Shown: in pieces, positions 8,453-15,780 of the stretch
Layout: each line of letters opens with the position of its first letter
How positions within the stretch are numbered: position 1 is the stretch's first letter
From: Pseudomonadota bacterium
Lineage (GTDB): Bacteria; Pseudomonadota; Alphaproteobacteria; Micropepsales; Micropepsaceae
NCBI GenBank assembly: GCA_021808875.1
Contig: JAKBAU010000002.1
Coordinates: forward strand, 1 to 49,392
DNA: 49,392 nt
Reading direction: 5' to 3'
Position numbers and translations under genes: made by a program
The notes under the pieces: generated by a model
Seen by the model: the letters and a program-made list of their open reading frames with translations, nothing else
Database searches by the model: none
What the model was told of the DNA's origin: nothing

Positions 8453-9457
8453 GAGCGACTGTCTGGCATGTCAAGCCTGCTGCGGGATATTGTTTCGGAC
8501 ATCGCGTGCTTTTGCGTTGAGGCGGACAAGCAGCTTATGGGCGAGAGCGACGCGGATGACCTTTTTGGGTTTTCCGGCGGCGGTGAGTCTGGCGTGGAAA
8601 GCCTTGAAGTCGGCGTCGTGTCGGCGGACGACTTCGGCGACAACGAACAGGATGGCGCGCACGCCTTCCCGACCGCCGCGCACCGGTCGCCGGCCGGATC
8701 GCTTCCCGCTATCGTGGGCGATCGGGGCGAGGCCGGCGAGCTTGGCGGCAGCCTTGCCGGATAGGGTGCCGATCTCGGGCAGTTCGGCCATCAGGCGGGC
8801 GACGGTGCGGTCGGCCACCCCTTTGATGGTGCGAAAGGCGCGGTCGAGCTTGTGCCAGACTGGGTCGCTGCCGATGAGCTTGGCGATCTCGGTCTCGCAG
8901 GCGCGGGTTTCGCGGGCGACGACGGCGAGAATGCCATCGAAGAAGGCGCGGACGCAGGCGTCTGTGACCAGGCGGCGCTGGTTGATCTGGCCGACGCGCA
9001 GTTCGGTGAGCTGGCGCAGGCGGATGACCAGGGCGGTGAGGCGGGCCTGGGCGTCGGTGGGTGGCGGGCGTGGGCGGAGGCGTTTGACCTCGGCGTACCA
9101 GGCGATCATGCCGGCATCGATGCGATCGGTCTTTTCGAGCCATCCCATCGCTTCGGCGAAGCGGCGCACGGAGCGGGGATTGGCGATGGCGGCTTGGATG
9201 CCGTCGGCCCAGAGCAGGGCAAACGGCAGCCTTTCGTATCCGCCGGTGGCCTCCATCACCACGAGAGCGACATCGTGCCGCCGGCAAAAGGCGGCCAGGG
9301 CTGCGACGCCTTCGTCGGAGTTGTCGAAGCGTTCGACGAGCTTGCCGTCGTGCCCGATGCAGGCGTCGAGAGCGGTGGAAGGTCATCCACTCCACAAATC
9401 ACATTTGCCACGTTAACCTGCCTTGTCCATGCGACGGGCAATCGAGCGACTGTCCGG
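8453..9457 (-). mobile_element. IS110-family insertion sequence (minimal extent)
   Basis: The element is defined by an IS110-type transposase and by a 14 bp near-perfect direct repeat (GAGCGACTGTCYGG) at 8453-8466, just after the transposase stop, and at 9444-9457, just before its start. IS110 elements lack long terminal inverted repeats and carry a non-coding end that gives rise to a bridge RNA. The real left end may therefore extend toward about 9.72 kb, with the 9444-9457 copy lying inside a guide RNA region. The exact ends cannot be fixed without an empty site. Confidence 0.6.
8471..9411 (-). pseudogene. IS110-family transposase, N-terminus frameshifted
   Basis: The intact C-terminal 263 residues (from 9262) have the IS110 pattern: VMEATGGYERLP, KTDRIDAGMIAWYA, a coiled middle section, and the Transposase_20 segment PEIGTLSGKAAAKLAGLAPIAHDSGKR with GVRAILFVV. 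The N-terminal DEDD RuvC-like part continues upstream to a GTG at 9411 (VANVICGVD), but the frame changes near 9383-9387, where GTGGATGACC puts the two halves in different frames and leaves a TGA in the downstream one. The first catalytic Asp (in CGVD) is thus cut from the rest. Unless the shift is bypassed by recoding, the transposase is inactive. Confidence 0.75.
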
Positions 9458-9798
9458 TTGTGCGTGACACGGCAGCGGCCGGTCCCAAAGCTCACCCGCG
9501 GTTGTTGCCTGAGGGGCGGCGGGCGCCGGTCGCTGCGCGAGGGGGCCGGTGGCCACCGGCCCCCTCGCACCGCCATCGTTGCCAAACCTCGGCGGCACAA
9601 TCCAGATACAAGGGGCCAGGGTCAAATCGACCGCTCGGTCCCAAGTGTCGTTCTTTGGGCGAGCCAAGCAACGGACGCCCGTTTTTAGGGAGCCCGCGTT
9701 GGCCGCCGAAAGGACCTAAAATGGGCGCAAAACGGCCATAGGCGACGTGAAGGCGCCTGGTGAATGCGGGGCAGATTACGCCGCCCCGCACACGCGTG
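9412..9798. other. Non-coding region between IS110 transposase and ParB gene
   Basis: About 390 bases with no credible gene on either strand. It contains one arm of the 14 bp IS110-flanking repeat (9444-9457), the 32 bp palindrome (9537-9568), a small hairpin GACCGCTCGGTC (9629-9640), a hairpin plus T-run on the plus strand (AACGGACGCCCGTTTTT, 9670-9686), and the second copy of the CCTAAAATGG segment (9713-9734). Confidence 0.5.
9537..9568. repeat. 32 bp perfect palindrome
   Basis: Two 16-base arms (GCGAGGGGGCCGGTGG and its exact complement) meet with no spacer at 9552/9553. It lies in the non-coding stretch between the IS110 transposase start and the ParB gene stop. It could be the stem of a structured RNA, a bidirectional transcription stop, or a protein-binding site. 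No T-run follows it on either strand. Confidence 0.8.
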
Positions 9799-11892
9799 TT
9801 ACTCTGCCGCGATGGCATGCGCCTGCGGCTCCTCCTCGAGATAGGTAGTGCCGGTCTCATCCTCCTCGCCGGCCAGGAAGTCCGGCAGGGCCTCGGCCTC
9901 GCCCGCCGGTTCGTCGGTCACTGTATCGGAGTTGGCGAGACGCAGCGGCTCAGGCAGCCAGCCGGTGCCGTCCAGCAGCCGTTCGGCCTCCTTGGCCATC
10001 TCGGCTTTCTTGAGGTGGTCGATGAGCTGTGCGGAATGCTCGCCCTTCGCCTCCCGCACCGCTTCGAGGATGCGGGCCTTCGGCACCCGGCCAAGATAGG
10101 TATCGACAGTCGGTTTCCAGCCCGCGGCGGCCATGTCGAGACCAACGGCCCGGGCGATCTGATCGCCGTGAGCAAACACATCCGGCCGGCGGTTCCATGG
10201 CTCCTTCACCACGTTGACGGTGAGCGAGGCGCAGTGGGCGAACAGCGCCCCCTGGCTGTCGCTGTCGAACGCCGTCAGCGTGTCCCAAAGATCGGCTGGG
10301 GTCTCCGGCAACTGCTTTGCCCATCGCGCGTGGCGCTCGTCGATCGCCTTCGCCGAAGCGGTCTCGGCAAGACCGGGCGCCTGTGCCGAGAAGCCGGAAT
10401 GCTTCGCCGTGATTTCCAGGCAGGTGCTGGCGGCGTAGCGGTAGAAGGCATTGAGGCAGAGGGCGTGCAGCACGGCCTGGAACGCCACCTGCGGGTCGTT
10501 CGCCACGCCATCGCGCAGCGCCAGGGTGCGGTGGGCGGTAAGCTCCGTCACCAAGCGGTCGGATAACGGCCTGATGGTGTCGTCTTCCTCCGGGGTTTCA
10601 GTCTCGGACTCGGTCGGCGCGCCGCCGATGGTGATGACGGCGCGCTGGACGGGAATCTCCGGGCTCGCCGGCTCCGACGCTTCGTCAGGCCCGGTTGGAA
10701 TCGGTTCGACGGGCGCCTCGTCGTCGGGTCGGACGAAGCCGCGCTCGACCCGCAATGCGCCGTCGCTATCGATGCTGACGAAAATGCCGGCGCGGGCGAT
10801 GTCGGCGGAATCGAACCGGACCGGCCGATTCTCGATCGCCGACCTGGCGGTCTCGATCTCGGCGAGGCGCTGATCGACCGCCTCGGGCAAGTCGTCGGCG
10901 CCGGCATACTCGGCCTCCAGCGTCTCGTATTCGGTTTGTAGCGCCGCGAAGGTGGACGCCTCCTCCTGGGTGAGTTCGGCGGTCTCGCCGGTCAGGCGGC
11001 GCAGACCGGCGCTGTGGCCGTAGGGGAAGTCGGTCGCCACCGCGATCCACTTCCAGCCCTCATCGCGCAAGGCTTCGGCTTCGGCCTGGAGCTTCCCGGT
11101 CACCAGCCGATCGAGCAGCGCCGGGTCCTGGAGCCAGCCGCCGTCATCGTGCTGAAACAGATCGCGCATCACCACGCCACCCGCCGCCTCGTAGACATCG
11201 GCGCCCACGAACAGCGCACGCCGGTCGGACGCGCGGACGGCGCCCTCGGTTAGCTGGCGGCGGATCAGGTAGGGTTCCTTGTTGTAACTCCGCGAAACGG
11301 AATCCCAGACCTGCTCCTGCCGGGCATGGTCGGGCGTGACGGTGAAGGCCATCAATTGCTCCAGCGTCATGCCGTCCTCGGCATAGATGTCGAGAAGCTT
11401 GGCCGAAACGGCGGCGAGACGCAGGCGCTGCTTCACCACGGTCGGGTTCACGAAGAACCGTGCCGCGATCTCGTCGTCGCCCAGTCCCTTATCGCGCAAA
11501 GCCTGGAACGCGCGGAACTGATCGAGCGGATGGAGCGCGACCCGCTGGACGTTCTCGGCCAGCGAATCCTCCTCGGCGAGCCCGCCGTCTCGCACCACGC
11601 ATGGCACGGCTGCGGTCTTGGCCAGGCGCTTCTGCTTGACCAGAAATTCCAGCGCACGGAAGCGCCGGCCGCCGGCTGGAACCTCAAACATTCCGGTCTC
11701 GTTGCCGTCGGCGTCGAGGACGGCGCGGACGCTGAGTCCTTGCAGCAGCGTGCGCCGGGCGATGTCCTCGGCCAGCTCCTCGATCGAGACGCCGGCCTTC
11801 ACGCGCCGAACGTTCGCCTGGCTGAGCACCAGCTTGTTGAAGGGGATGTCGCGGGAGGCGCTGAGGGTGATCTTCTGAATGGCTTGGGCCAC
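9799..11892 (-). CDS. Large ParB/RepB/Spo0J-family protein
   Basis: 697 residues from a GTG at 11892, chosen because GGAGAA lies six bases upstream; an in-frame ATG at 11940 would run through the leader hairpin. The N-terminal ParB nuclease-like domain has GGRR at 74-77 and ENVQR at 113-117 (the ENxQR box), followed by a helix-turn-helix region near 138-165. The remaining two thirds are unlike chromosomal ParB: an acidic linker around 400-440 and an extra helical domain. Long ParB-like proteins of this kind sit on plasmids and integrative elements with ArdC and strawberry-notch genes, as here. They are presumed to serve partition or regulation of the element; the role is not shown by the sequence. 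Confidence 0.85.
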   Translation of the reverse strand: MAQAIQKITLSASRDIPFNKLVLSQANVRRVKAGVSIEELAEDIARRTLLQGLSVRAVLDADGNETGMFEVPAGGRRFRALEFLVKQKRLAKTAAVPCVVRDGGLAEEDSLAENVQRVALHPLDQFRAFQALRDKGLGDDEIAARFFVNPTVVKQRLRLAAVSAKLLDIYAEDGMTLEQLMAFTVTPDHARQEQVWDSVSRSYNKEPYLIRRQLTEGAVRASDRRALFVGADVYEAAGGVVMRDLFQHDDGGWLQDPALLDRLVTGKLQAEAEALRDEGWKWIAVATDFPYGHSAGLRRLTGETAELTQEEASTFAALQTEYETLEAEYAGADDLPEAVDQRLAEIETARSAIENRPVRFDSADIARAGIFVSIDSDGALRVERGFVRPDDEAPVEPIPTGPDEASEPASPEIPVQRAVITIGGAPTESETETPEEDDTIRPLSDRLVTELTAHRTLALRDGVANDPQVAFQAVLHALCLNAFYRYAASTCLEITAKHSGFSAQAPGLAETASAKAIDERHARWAKQLPETPADLWDTLTAFDSDSQGALFAHCASLTVNVVKEPWNRRPDVFAHGDQIARAVGLDMAAAGWKPTVDTYLGRVPKARILEAVREAKGEHSAQLIDHLKKAEMAKEAERLLDGTGWLPEPLRLANSDTVTDEPAGEAEALPDFLAGEEDETGTTYLEEEPQAHAIAAE

Positions 11893-11949
11893 GGTAGTTC
11901 TCCGCGACGGGCGGCCGGGAGACTCCCTCTCGACCTCCAACCCGTCACG
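11893..11949 (-). promoter_or_regulatory. Shared 5' leader hairpin, copy B (before ParB gene)
   Basis: On the minus strand 11949-11941 (CGTGACGGG) pairs with 11911-11903 (CCCGTCGCG), nine pairs with one G-U. The loop carries GGTCGAGAGGGAG at 11935-11923, one base different from copies A and D. The stem ends inside the ribosome binding region (GCGGAGAA), ten bases before the GTG, so folding could mask translation initiation. Confidence 0.65.
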
Positions 11950-12001
11950 AAAACCGGCGCAGCCCTCTTACTCTCCGTGACGCCAAGGAAATCTGAGCGT
12001 G

Positions 12002-12031
12002 AGCAAGGACCTCAAGGGGCGTTTCCTTGCT
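12002..12031. repeat. Inverted repeat between small gene and ParB leader
   Basis: AGCAAGGA at 12002-12009 and its complement at 12024-12031 form an 8 bp perfect stem with a 14-base loop. It lies 22 bases beyond the 5' end of the stop codon of the small minus-strand gene and upstream of the ParB leader. It may be a terminator or attenuator between the two; no U-run is evident. Confidence 0.4.
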
Positions 12032-12053
12032 ACATTATGGGGGAGGGCTCTCG

Positions 12054-12380
12054 TCAGTCATCGATATCCTTCCGGCGCGCCGCTATCGCGGTCAAACAAG
12101 CCGCTGCGGCGTCCTGCCAGGGTCTGGTAGGTGACGCCAGTGGACGCACCTCCATGAGCGTAGGAGCCCTTTTCCCATAAGGAGAGCCAGACATTACCGC
12201 CAGCCAGCCGGCCAAGCCCTGGGCATGCAGGGCTTCTTCGGCTGCCTTAATCTGAAGGTCCGTGGGGTCAGTGGCCCGGCCAAGCGTTGAATACCGTCCA
12301 TCTTCGGACACAATGACCCAGCGGCGGTCGCTCGCGCCGTCTTTCTGCCTGTCCGCCGAGTGCCTTCCGTTTGGGCTCAT
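12054..12380 (-). CDS. Small conserved-type protein coupled to ArdC
   Basis: 108 residues of unknown function. Its ATG overlaps the ArdC stop as ATGA, so it is translated by coupling. The middle (WVIVSEDGRYSTLGRATDP, then GLAGWLAVMSGSPYGKR) has the look of a folded small domain, while the N-terminus is charged. Similar small genes next to ArdC homologues are familiar from proteobacterial mobile elements, but I know no assigned function. A role as partner of the antirestriction protein is inferred from the overlap only. Confidence 0.65.
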   Translation of the reverse strand: MSPNGRHSADRQKDGASDRRWVIVSEDGRYSTLGRATDPTDLQIKAAEEALHAQGLAGWLAVMSGSPYGKRAPTLMEVRPLASPTRPWQDAAAACLTAIAARRKDIDD

Positions 12381-13384
12381 GATGAAATCATCGCCGATGA
12401 AGGCGCTCCTGAACAGACAGCAATTTCGGATGGTCTTTCGTCGGGTATCAACGAGGCACAGGGTGTCAGCCCGACATCGCGCTCAAATGTCAACAAGTAG
12501 TCAGCCGCCTTGCTTGCTTGTGAAGCCGCCCGCACGATAGCTCGGTTGTCCTCCCGCAACACCTCGAGCCACGAACCAATATAGTCGGCATGGCGGACGG
12601 TCGGGGTGATGCCGAGCGAGGCGCACAGGTAGGCCGCCGAGATTTCCGCAATCAGCTCTTCGAACGCATATTTCTTCGATCCGAACGACCCGGTCATGTC
12701 ACGGTTGAGGCGGGAGATATGACCGGTGGCGTGAGCAATTTCGTGAAGCGCGGTCCGGTGCCAGTTGACCGGTTCGAAGTAGGCCTGTGGCTGTGGAACT
12801 TGCACGAAATCATTCCGCGGATCGTAGAAGGCGCGCTCACCGCCGATCCGGAAATCCACGCCGGTTGCCCGGATCAGCGCTTCCGCCTCGGGGAGGATGA
12901 GGTCTTTGTCAACCGATGGTGCCATCGCCGTCATTTCGTCCGGCAGGGCCTCGCATTGCGCGATGTTGAAGACTGTGAAGCGCTTCAGGAATGGGACTGC
13001 CTGCGCATCCTCACCCGTCTCCGCCGCGCGGCGACGTTCATCATCCGGCGTGAACCGGTCAGCATACACGACGGTCGTGCCGCGCTCGCCCTTGCGGACA
13101 TGGCCACCGAGGTTGAGCGCCTGGCGGAAGGTCAGCCAACTCTGGGCCGGGTACCCGCGCTCGATCACCGCGCCCCACAGGATCAGCACATTGATTCCGG
13201 TATATTGCCGCTCAGTGGCGGCGTTCCTCGGCATAGTGAGAGTCATCTTCGCCGAGGCCGTTCCCCAGGGCTGGACCCAGGGCGCGCTGCCGGCCTCCAG
13301 TTCGGCAATGATTTTGCTCGTAATTTCGTCGTAGAGGCTCACCCGGTTCGAGCCGGCGCGAGCGAGAGCAGTGTTTCTGGGCAT
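12377..13384 (-). CDS. ardC: ArdC-type antirestriction protein with metallopeptidase domain
   Basis: 335 residues. The N-terminal ssDNA-binding ArdC domain (SLYDEITSKIIAELEAGSAP, then YTGINVLILWGAVIERGYPAQ and SWLTFRQALNLGGHVRKGE) is followed by a zinc metallopeptidase-like domain. That domain has HEIAH near residue 214, then GHISRLNR and an EELIAEISAAYLC helix bearing the likely third ligand. ArdC proteins protect incoming DNA from restriction on entry and are carried by conjugative plasmids and integrative elements. The last 30 residues (after LTFERDVG) look unlike the family and may be a changed C-terminus. A broken copy of the same gene lies at 33.2-33.6 kb. Confidence 0.88.
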   Translation of the reverse strand: MPRNTALARAGSNRVSLYDEITSKIIAELEAGSAPWVQPWGTASAKMTLTMPRNAATERQYTGINVLILWGAVIERGYPAQSWLTFRQALNLGGHVRKGERGTTVVYADRFTPDDERRRAAETGEDAQAVPFLKRFTVFNIAQCEALPDEMTAMAPSVDKDLILPEAEALIRATGVDFRIGGERAFYDPRNDFVQVPQPQAYFEPVNWHRTALHEIAHATGHISRLNRDMTGSFGSKKYAFEELIAEISAAYLCASLGITPTVRHADYIGSWLEVLREDNRAIVRAASQASKAADYLLTFERDVGLTPCASLIPDERPSEIAVCSGAPSSAMISS

Positions 13385-13441
13385 CGCGGATCTCCGCGAC
13401 GGGCGCCGGAGGCCACTCCTCCAGCCTTCAACCCGTCACGG
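13385..13441 (-). promoter_or_regulatory. Shared 5' leader hairpin, copy C (before ArdC gene)
   Basis: On the minus strand 13441-13432 (CCGTGACGGG) pairs with 13403-13394 (CCCGTCGCGG), ten pairs with one G-U at the same place as in copy B. The loop (GGCTGGAGGAGTG) is diverged from the GGTCGAGAGAGAG of the other copies. The sequence GTCGCGGAGA at the 3' base of the stem is identical to copy B and contains the likely ribosome binding site. Confidence 0.6.
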
Positions 13442-13647
13442 CAAACCCGATCTGCACTCTCACTCTACGGGGGGCTTCGCGACGAACTCCCCGCAAAATG
13501 GGGCGGCGAAGATCATAGCTCCACCGCAGTGGAAGGCTTTCCCGTCGCCAGGGTTAAAGATCTCGGCTCACGCAGTCCCAATTAGAGGCCGTTGACTTCC
13601 GATTAGTCGGCACGGATGGTTCCGATCGTCCAAGTTTTGGGGGAACT
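13442..13647. other. Divergent intergenic region between ArdC leader and plus-strand gene pair
   Basis: About 200 bases. A small hairpin CCCCGCAAAATGGGG lies near 13490-13505. CCGATTAGTCGG, a 12-base inverted repeat, lies about 40-55 bases before the plus-strand ATG. The latter resembles the CCGGATTAAG/TCCGATTAGG segment upstream of the DISARM operon near 33.07 kb. Promoters for both directions should be here. Confidence 0.35.
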
Positions 13648-14181
13648 ATGACACGCCTCGCCCGCCAGGTAATTGCAGACTGTGAGATCGCGTTGGAGAT
13701 GCTTGAAGCTCAGCACGATCTAGCACGATGGCGTGTGCACTGGGCTGGAGCGCTTGCGTTGCTCCGCGCTGTCGGTCACGTGCTTCAAAAAGTCGATGGT
13801 GCGAATCCCAAGGTACGTCGCCAAATCGACGTTGCCTACGACCGGTGGAAGGCGCAGAGGACGGAGAATGCGATTTTTTGGGAATTCATAGAACAGGAAC
13901 GCAACAACATTCTGAAAGAGTATCGGTTCAATCTACACCCTCTAGATCATGTCGATGTCGCCGTCATGCTGACCGTCCGGCAACCTGACACGGGCAACAT
14001 CGTGCAAATCCCCCAAATCATTCCGATTGAAGAGAACATCTATCGGCCGGTTCTCGATGGCCACAGCGAAGGGGACGATGCACGGGACGTCTATCAGGAG
14101 GCACTGGATTGGTGGGATGCAGAGCTCACCGCTATTGAGCGCGCTCTTTCAGAATCATCCGACGCTAACATAAGGTCCTGA
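13648..14181 (+). CDS. Helical protein of unknown function (possible HEPN-like fold)
   Basis: 177 residues from an ATG preceded by GGGGGAAC. Sequence such as RWRVHWAGALALLRAVGHVLQ followed by WEFIEQERNNILKEYRF suggests a helical bundle, and ERNNILKEY resembles the position of the HEPN RxxxxH motif but lacks the histidine. I do not recognise an assigned family. It is followed after five bases by a second plus-strand gene, so the two probably form an operon. They converge on the DISARM operon. Confidence 0.65.
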   Translation: MTRLARQVIADCEIALEMLEAQHDLARWRVHWAGALALLRAVGHVLQKVDGANPKVRRQIDVAYDRWKAQRTENAIFWEFIEQERNNILKEYRFNLHPLDHVDVAVMLTVRQPDTGNIVQIPQIIPIEENIYRPVLDGHSEGDDARDVYQEALDWWDAELTAIERALSESSDANIRS

Positions 14182-14186
14182 TCGCA

Positions 14187-14936
14187 TTGGTTCCTCGTTT
14201 CCACAGCCTGCTTCTCGTAGAAGAAAGATTGCTGGAGGCCGAATATTTCACGGTTCGCCTGTCGCGCAGTCGCGATCATGCGCACGGTTTCGAACTGAAT
14301 GCATTTCTGTCCGCCGCCCGTTCGGTGACTTTCCTTATCCAGAAAGAGATGTCGAAGGTACCGGGCTTCTCAGACTGGTGGGATGCTCGTCGCTGTGAGA
14401 TGCGCGATGATCAGGCTATGAGATTTTTCCTCGACCTGCGCAACTACTCGCAGAAGGAGGGGCGGGTCGCTATCTTCGGTCAAGGGTCGACGACCCGTCG
14501 CTGGTCGCACTGGTTCGCCAGCGGCACAGTGGTTGTCCCGGAATGCGTGCGCGAAGTGGAGATTGTCGATGCGTGCCGAATGCATCTCGCAAAGCTGGCT
14601 CGCCTGACTCTTCATGTCGCGGACGATTTTCCTGCATGGTCCTGTCCACATCGAGCTTTGACCCCCGAAGGCGTCCAGATGCTATCACTCGATCTGGACG
14701 ATCTTGATGATGCGCTAGGATACGGGCGCGGATTTTCGAACATTGAGGGGTATAGCCTGGAAGACAGACTACGCATGCTGAGACGGCATTTCGATGGTGT
14801 TGATTTCGAGGAAATCTGCCGTCTCTCGAGACTGCGTCCACGGCGGCGGCGCAACAGCGAGCCCGATGGCTTCTTTCGTACCTTCCACGCCAATCTTCGG
14901 ACGAAAATGCATCCACTTCGCAGTGGTGAAGGTTGA
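14187..14936 (+). CDS. Second helical protein of unknown function (possible HEPN-like fold)
   Basis: 249 residues, using a TTG start five bases after the preceding stop; AAGG lies eleven bases upstream and no better start exists nearby. The N-terminal half (FLSAARSVTFLIQKEM, then FFLDLRNYSQKEG) again has the feel of a HEPN-type helical domain, with RN followed by a polar segment but no clear histidine. The C-terminus is basic (RPRRRRNSE). The function is unknown. The tight spacing to its upstream neighbour suggests two subunits or partners. Confidence 0.6.
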   Translation: MVPRFHSLLLVEERLLEAEYFTVRLSRSRDHAHGFELNAFLSAARSVTFLIQKEMSKVPGFSDWWDARRCEMRDDQAMRFFLDLRNYSQKEGRVAIFGQGSTTRRWSHWFASGTVVVPECVREVEIVDACRMHLAKLARLTLHVADDFPAWSCPHRALTPEGVQMLSLDLDDLDDALGYGRGFSNIEGYSLEDRLRMLRRHFDGVDFEEICRLSRLRPRRRRNSEPDGFFRTFHANLRTKMHPLRSGEG

Positions 14937-14982
14937 CGCACCCGGGTAAACGCTTGGCGAGAGGCGAGAAACTTGTATGGCA

Positions 14983-15007
14983 GGACAGCATAGTTGAATG
15001 CTGTTCC
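14983..15007. terminator. Hairpin between convergent genes
   Basis: GGACAGCAT (14983-14991) pairs with ATGCTGTTC (14998-15006), nine pairs with one G-U around a six-base loop. It lies between the stop of the plus-strand pair and the stop of drmC, where a bidirectional terminator would be expected. No strong T-run follows on either strand. Confidence 0.45.
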
Positions 15008-15018
15008 AAACGGCTCAA

Positions 15019-15780
15019 TCAGACGCGACGAATGACCTTGGTATCGATGAGCGAACGGAGGTGCGATTGCAAACTGGCAGGGACATGACCGCCAGTGATC
15101 AATATTCCCGCTTCCATGTTCTTTTCGAGCGCGTGGCCAGTCAGGTTCGCGCTTGTCAAAAATGCGATGCTGCCGTCGGAGACTGCCACTTTTGCGTGGA
15201 CGCGACCATTAGTGAATGGAGGTGGCCGGTCCGTCCAGGAATATAAGAGAGCTGAGGGAACACAACTTCTCATCGTCGCCACCGGATCCATGAGCAAGCT
15301 GCCGCCATGCGTCAACGACGCCTCGACGAGAATTCGCGTTTCTACGCCACGGTCGATCGCCGAATTGATCGCGGTGATGACCAATGGCACATCGTAGGCG
15401 ACGAAGCTTACGATGAAGAGTTCCGTCTTTGCGCGCTGAATCAGATCCAAGAGCACTTGTTCGGTACGTCGCGTGGGTACATAAGGCGTCTTGGGCCCGG
15501 TCCAGACGAGTTCGATGCTACTGTCGCGTTGCGACTGCAATCGGGCGTGAGCAGCGCCTAATAAGGCTCCCGCCACGACGTCGCCCGGCAATTCAGATTG
15601 TTCCCAGGTAGCGATTAGCGAATCCAAGGCTGCACGAGCGGCCGCCGTTCCGACCATTTGATGCAGGCTTCTATCCCCATCATTCGGCGCAGCGCCTCTC
15701 AGACGAGAAGCGATTGCTTCGATCTTGGATGGCGACAACAGGGACACGAGTTCACTGATCGCGTTCAGAAGCGGTCCCAT
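15019..15780 (-). CDS. drmC: DrmC, DISARM phospholipase D-fold protein
   Basis: 253 residues from the ATG at 15780, which overlaps the drmB stop by one base (TGATG). An in-frame extension to 15900 would overlap drmB by 121 bases. It has a single HKD motif, HAKVAVSD near residue 194, followed by FLTSANLTGHALEKNMEAG, as in PLD-superfamily nucleases/phosphodiesterases. A helical N-terminal part precedes this. Drm proteins of this size and fold are the last gene of DISARM loci, after the DUF1998 gene, exactly as here. In studied systems DrmC is not always required for defence. It is the final gene of the 10-gene operon. Confidence 0.85.
   Translation of the reverse strand: MGPLLNAISELVSLLSPSKIEAIASRLRGAAPNDGDRSLHQMVGTAAARAALDSLIATWEQSELPGDVVAGALLGAAHARLQSQRDSSIELVWTGPKTPYVPTRRTEQVLLDLIQRAKTELFIVSFVAYDVPLVITAINSAIDRGVETRILVEASLTHGGSLLMDPVATMRSCVPSALLYSWTDRPPPFTNGRVHAKVAVSDGSIAFLTSANLTGHALEKNMEAGILITGGHVPASLQSHLRSLIDTKVIRRV

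Noticed and set aside
8852..9688. 278-residue plus-strand frame over the IS110 region
   Set aside because: Antisense to the recognisable IS110 transposase, with no ribosome binding site or known motif.
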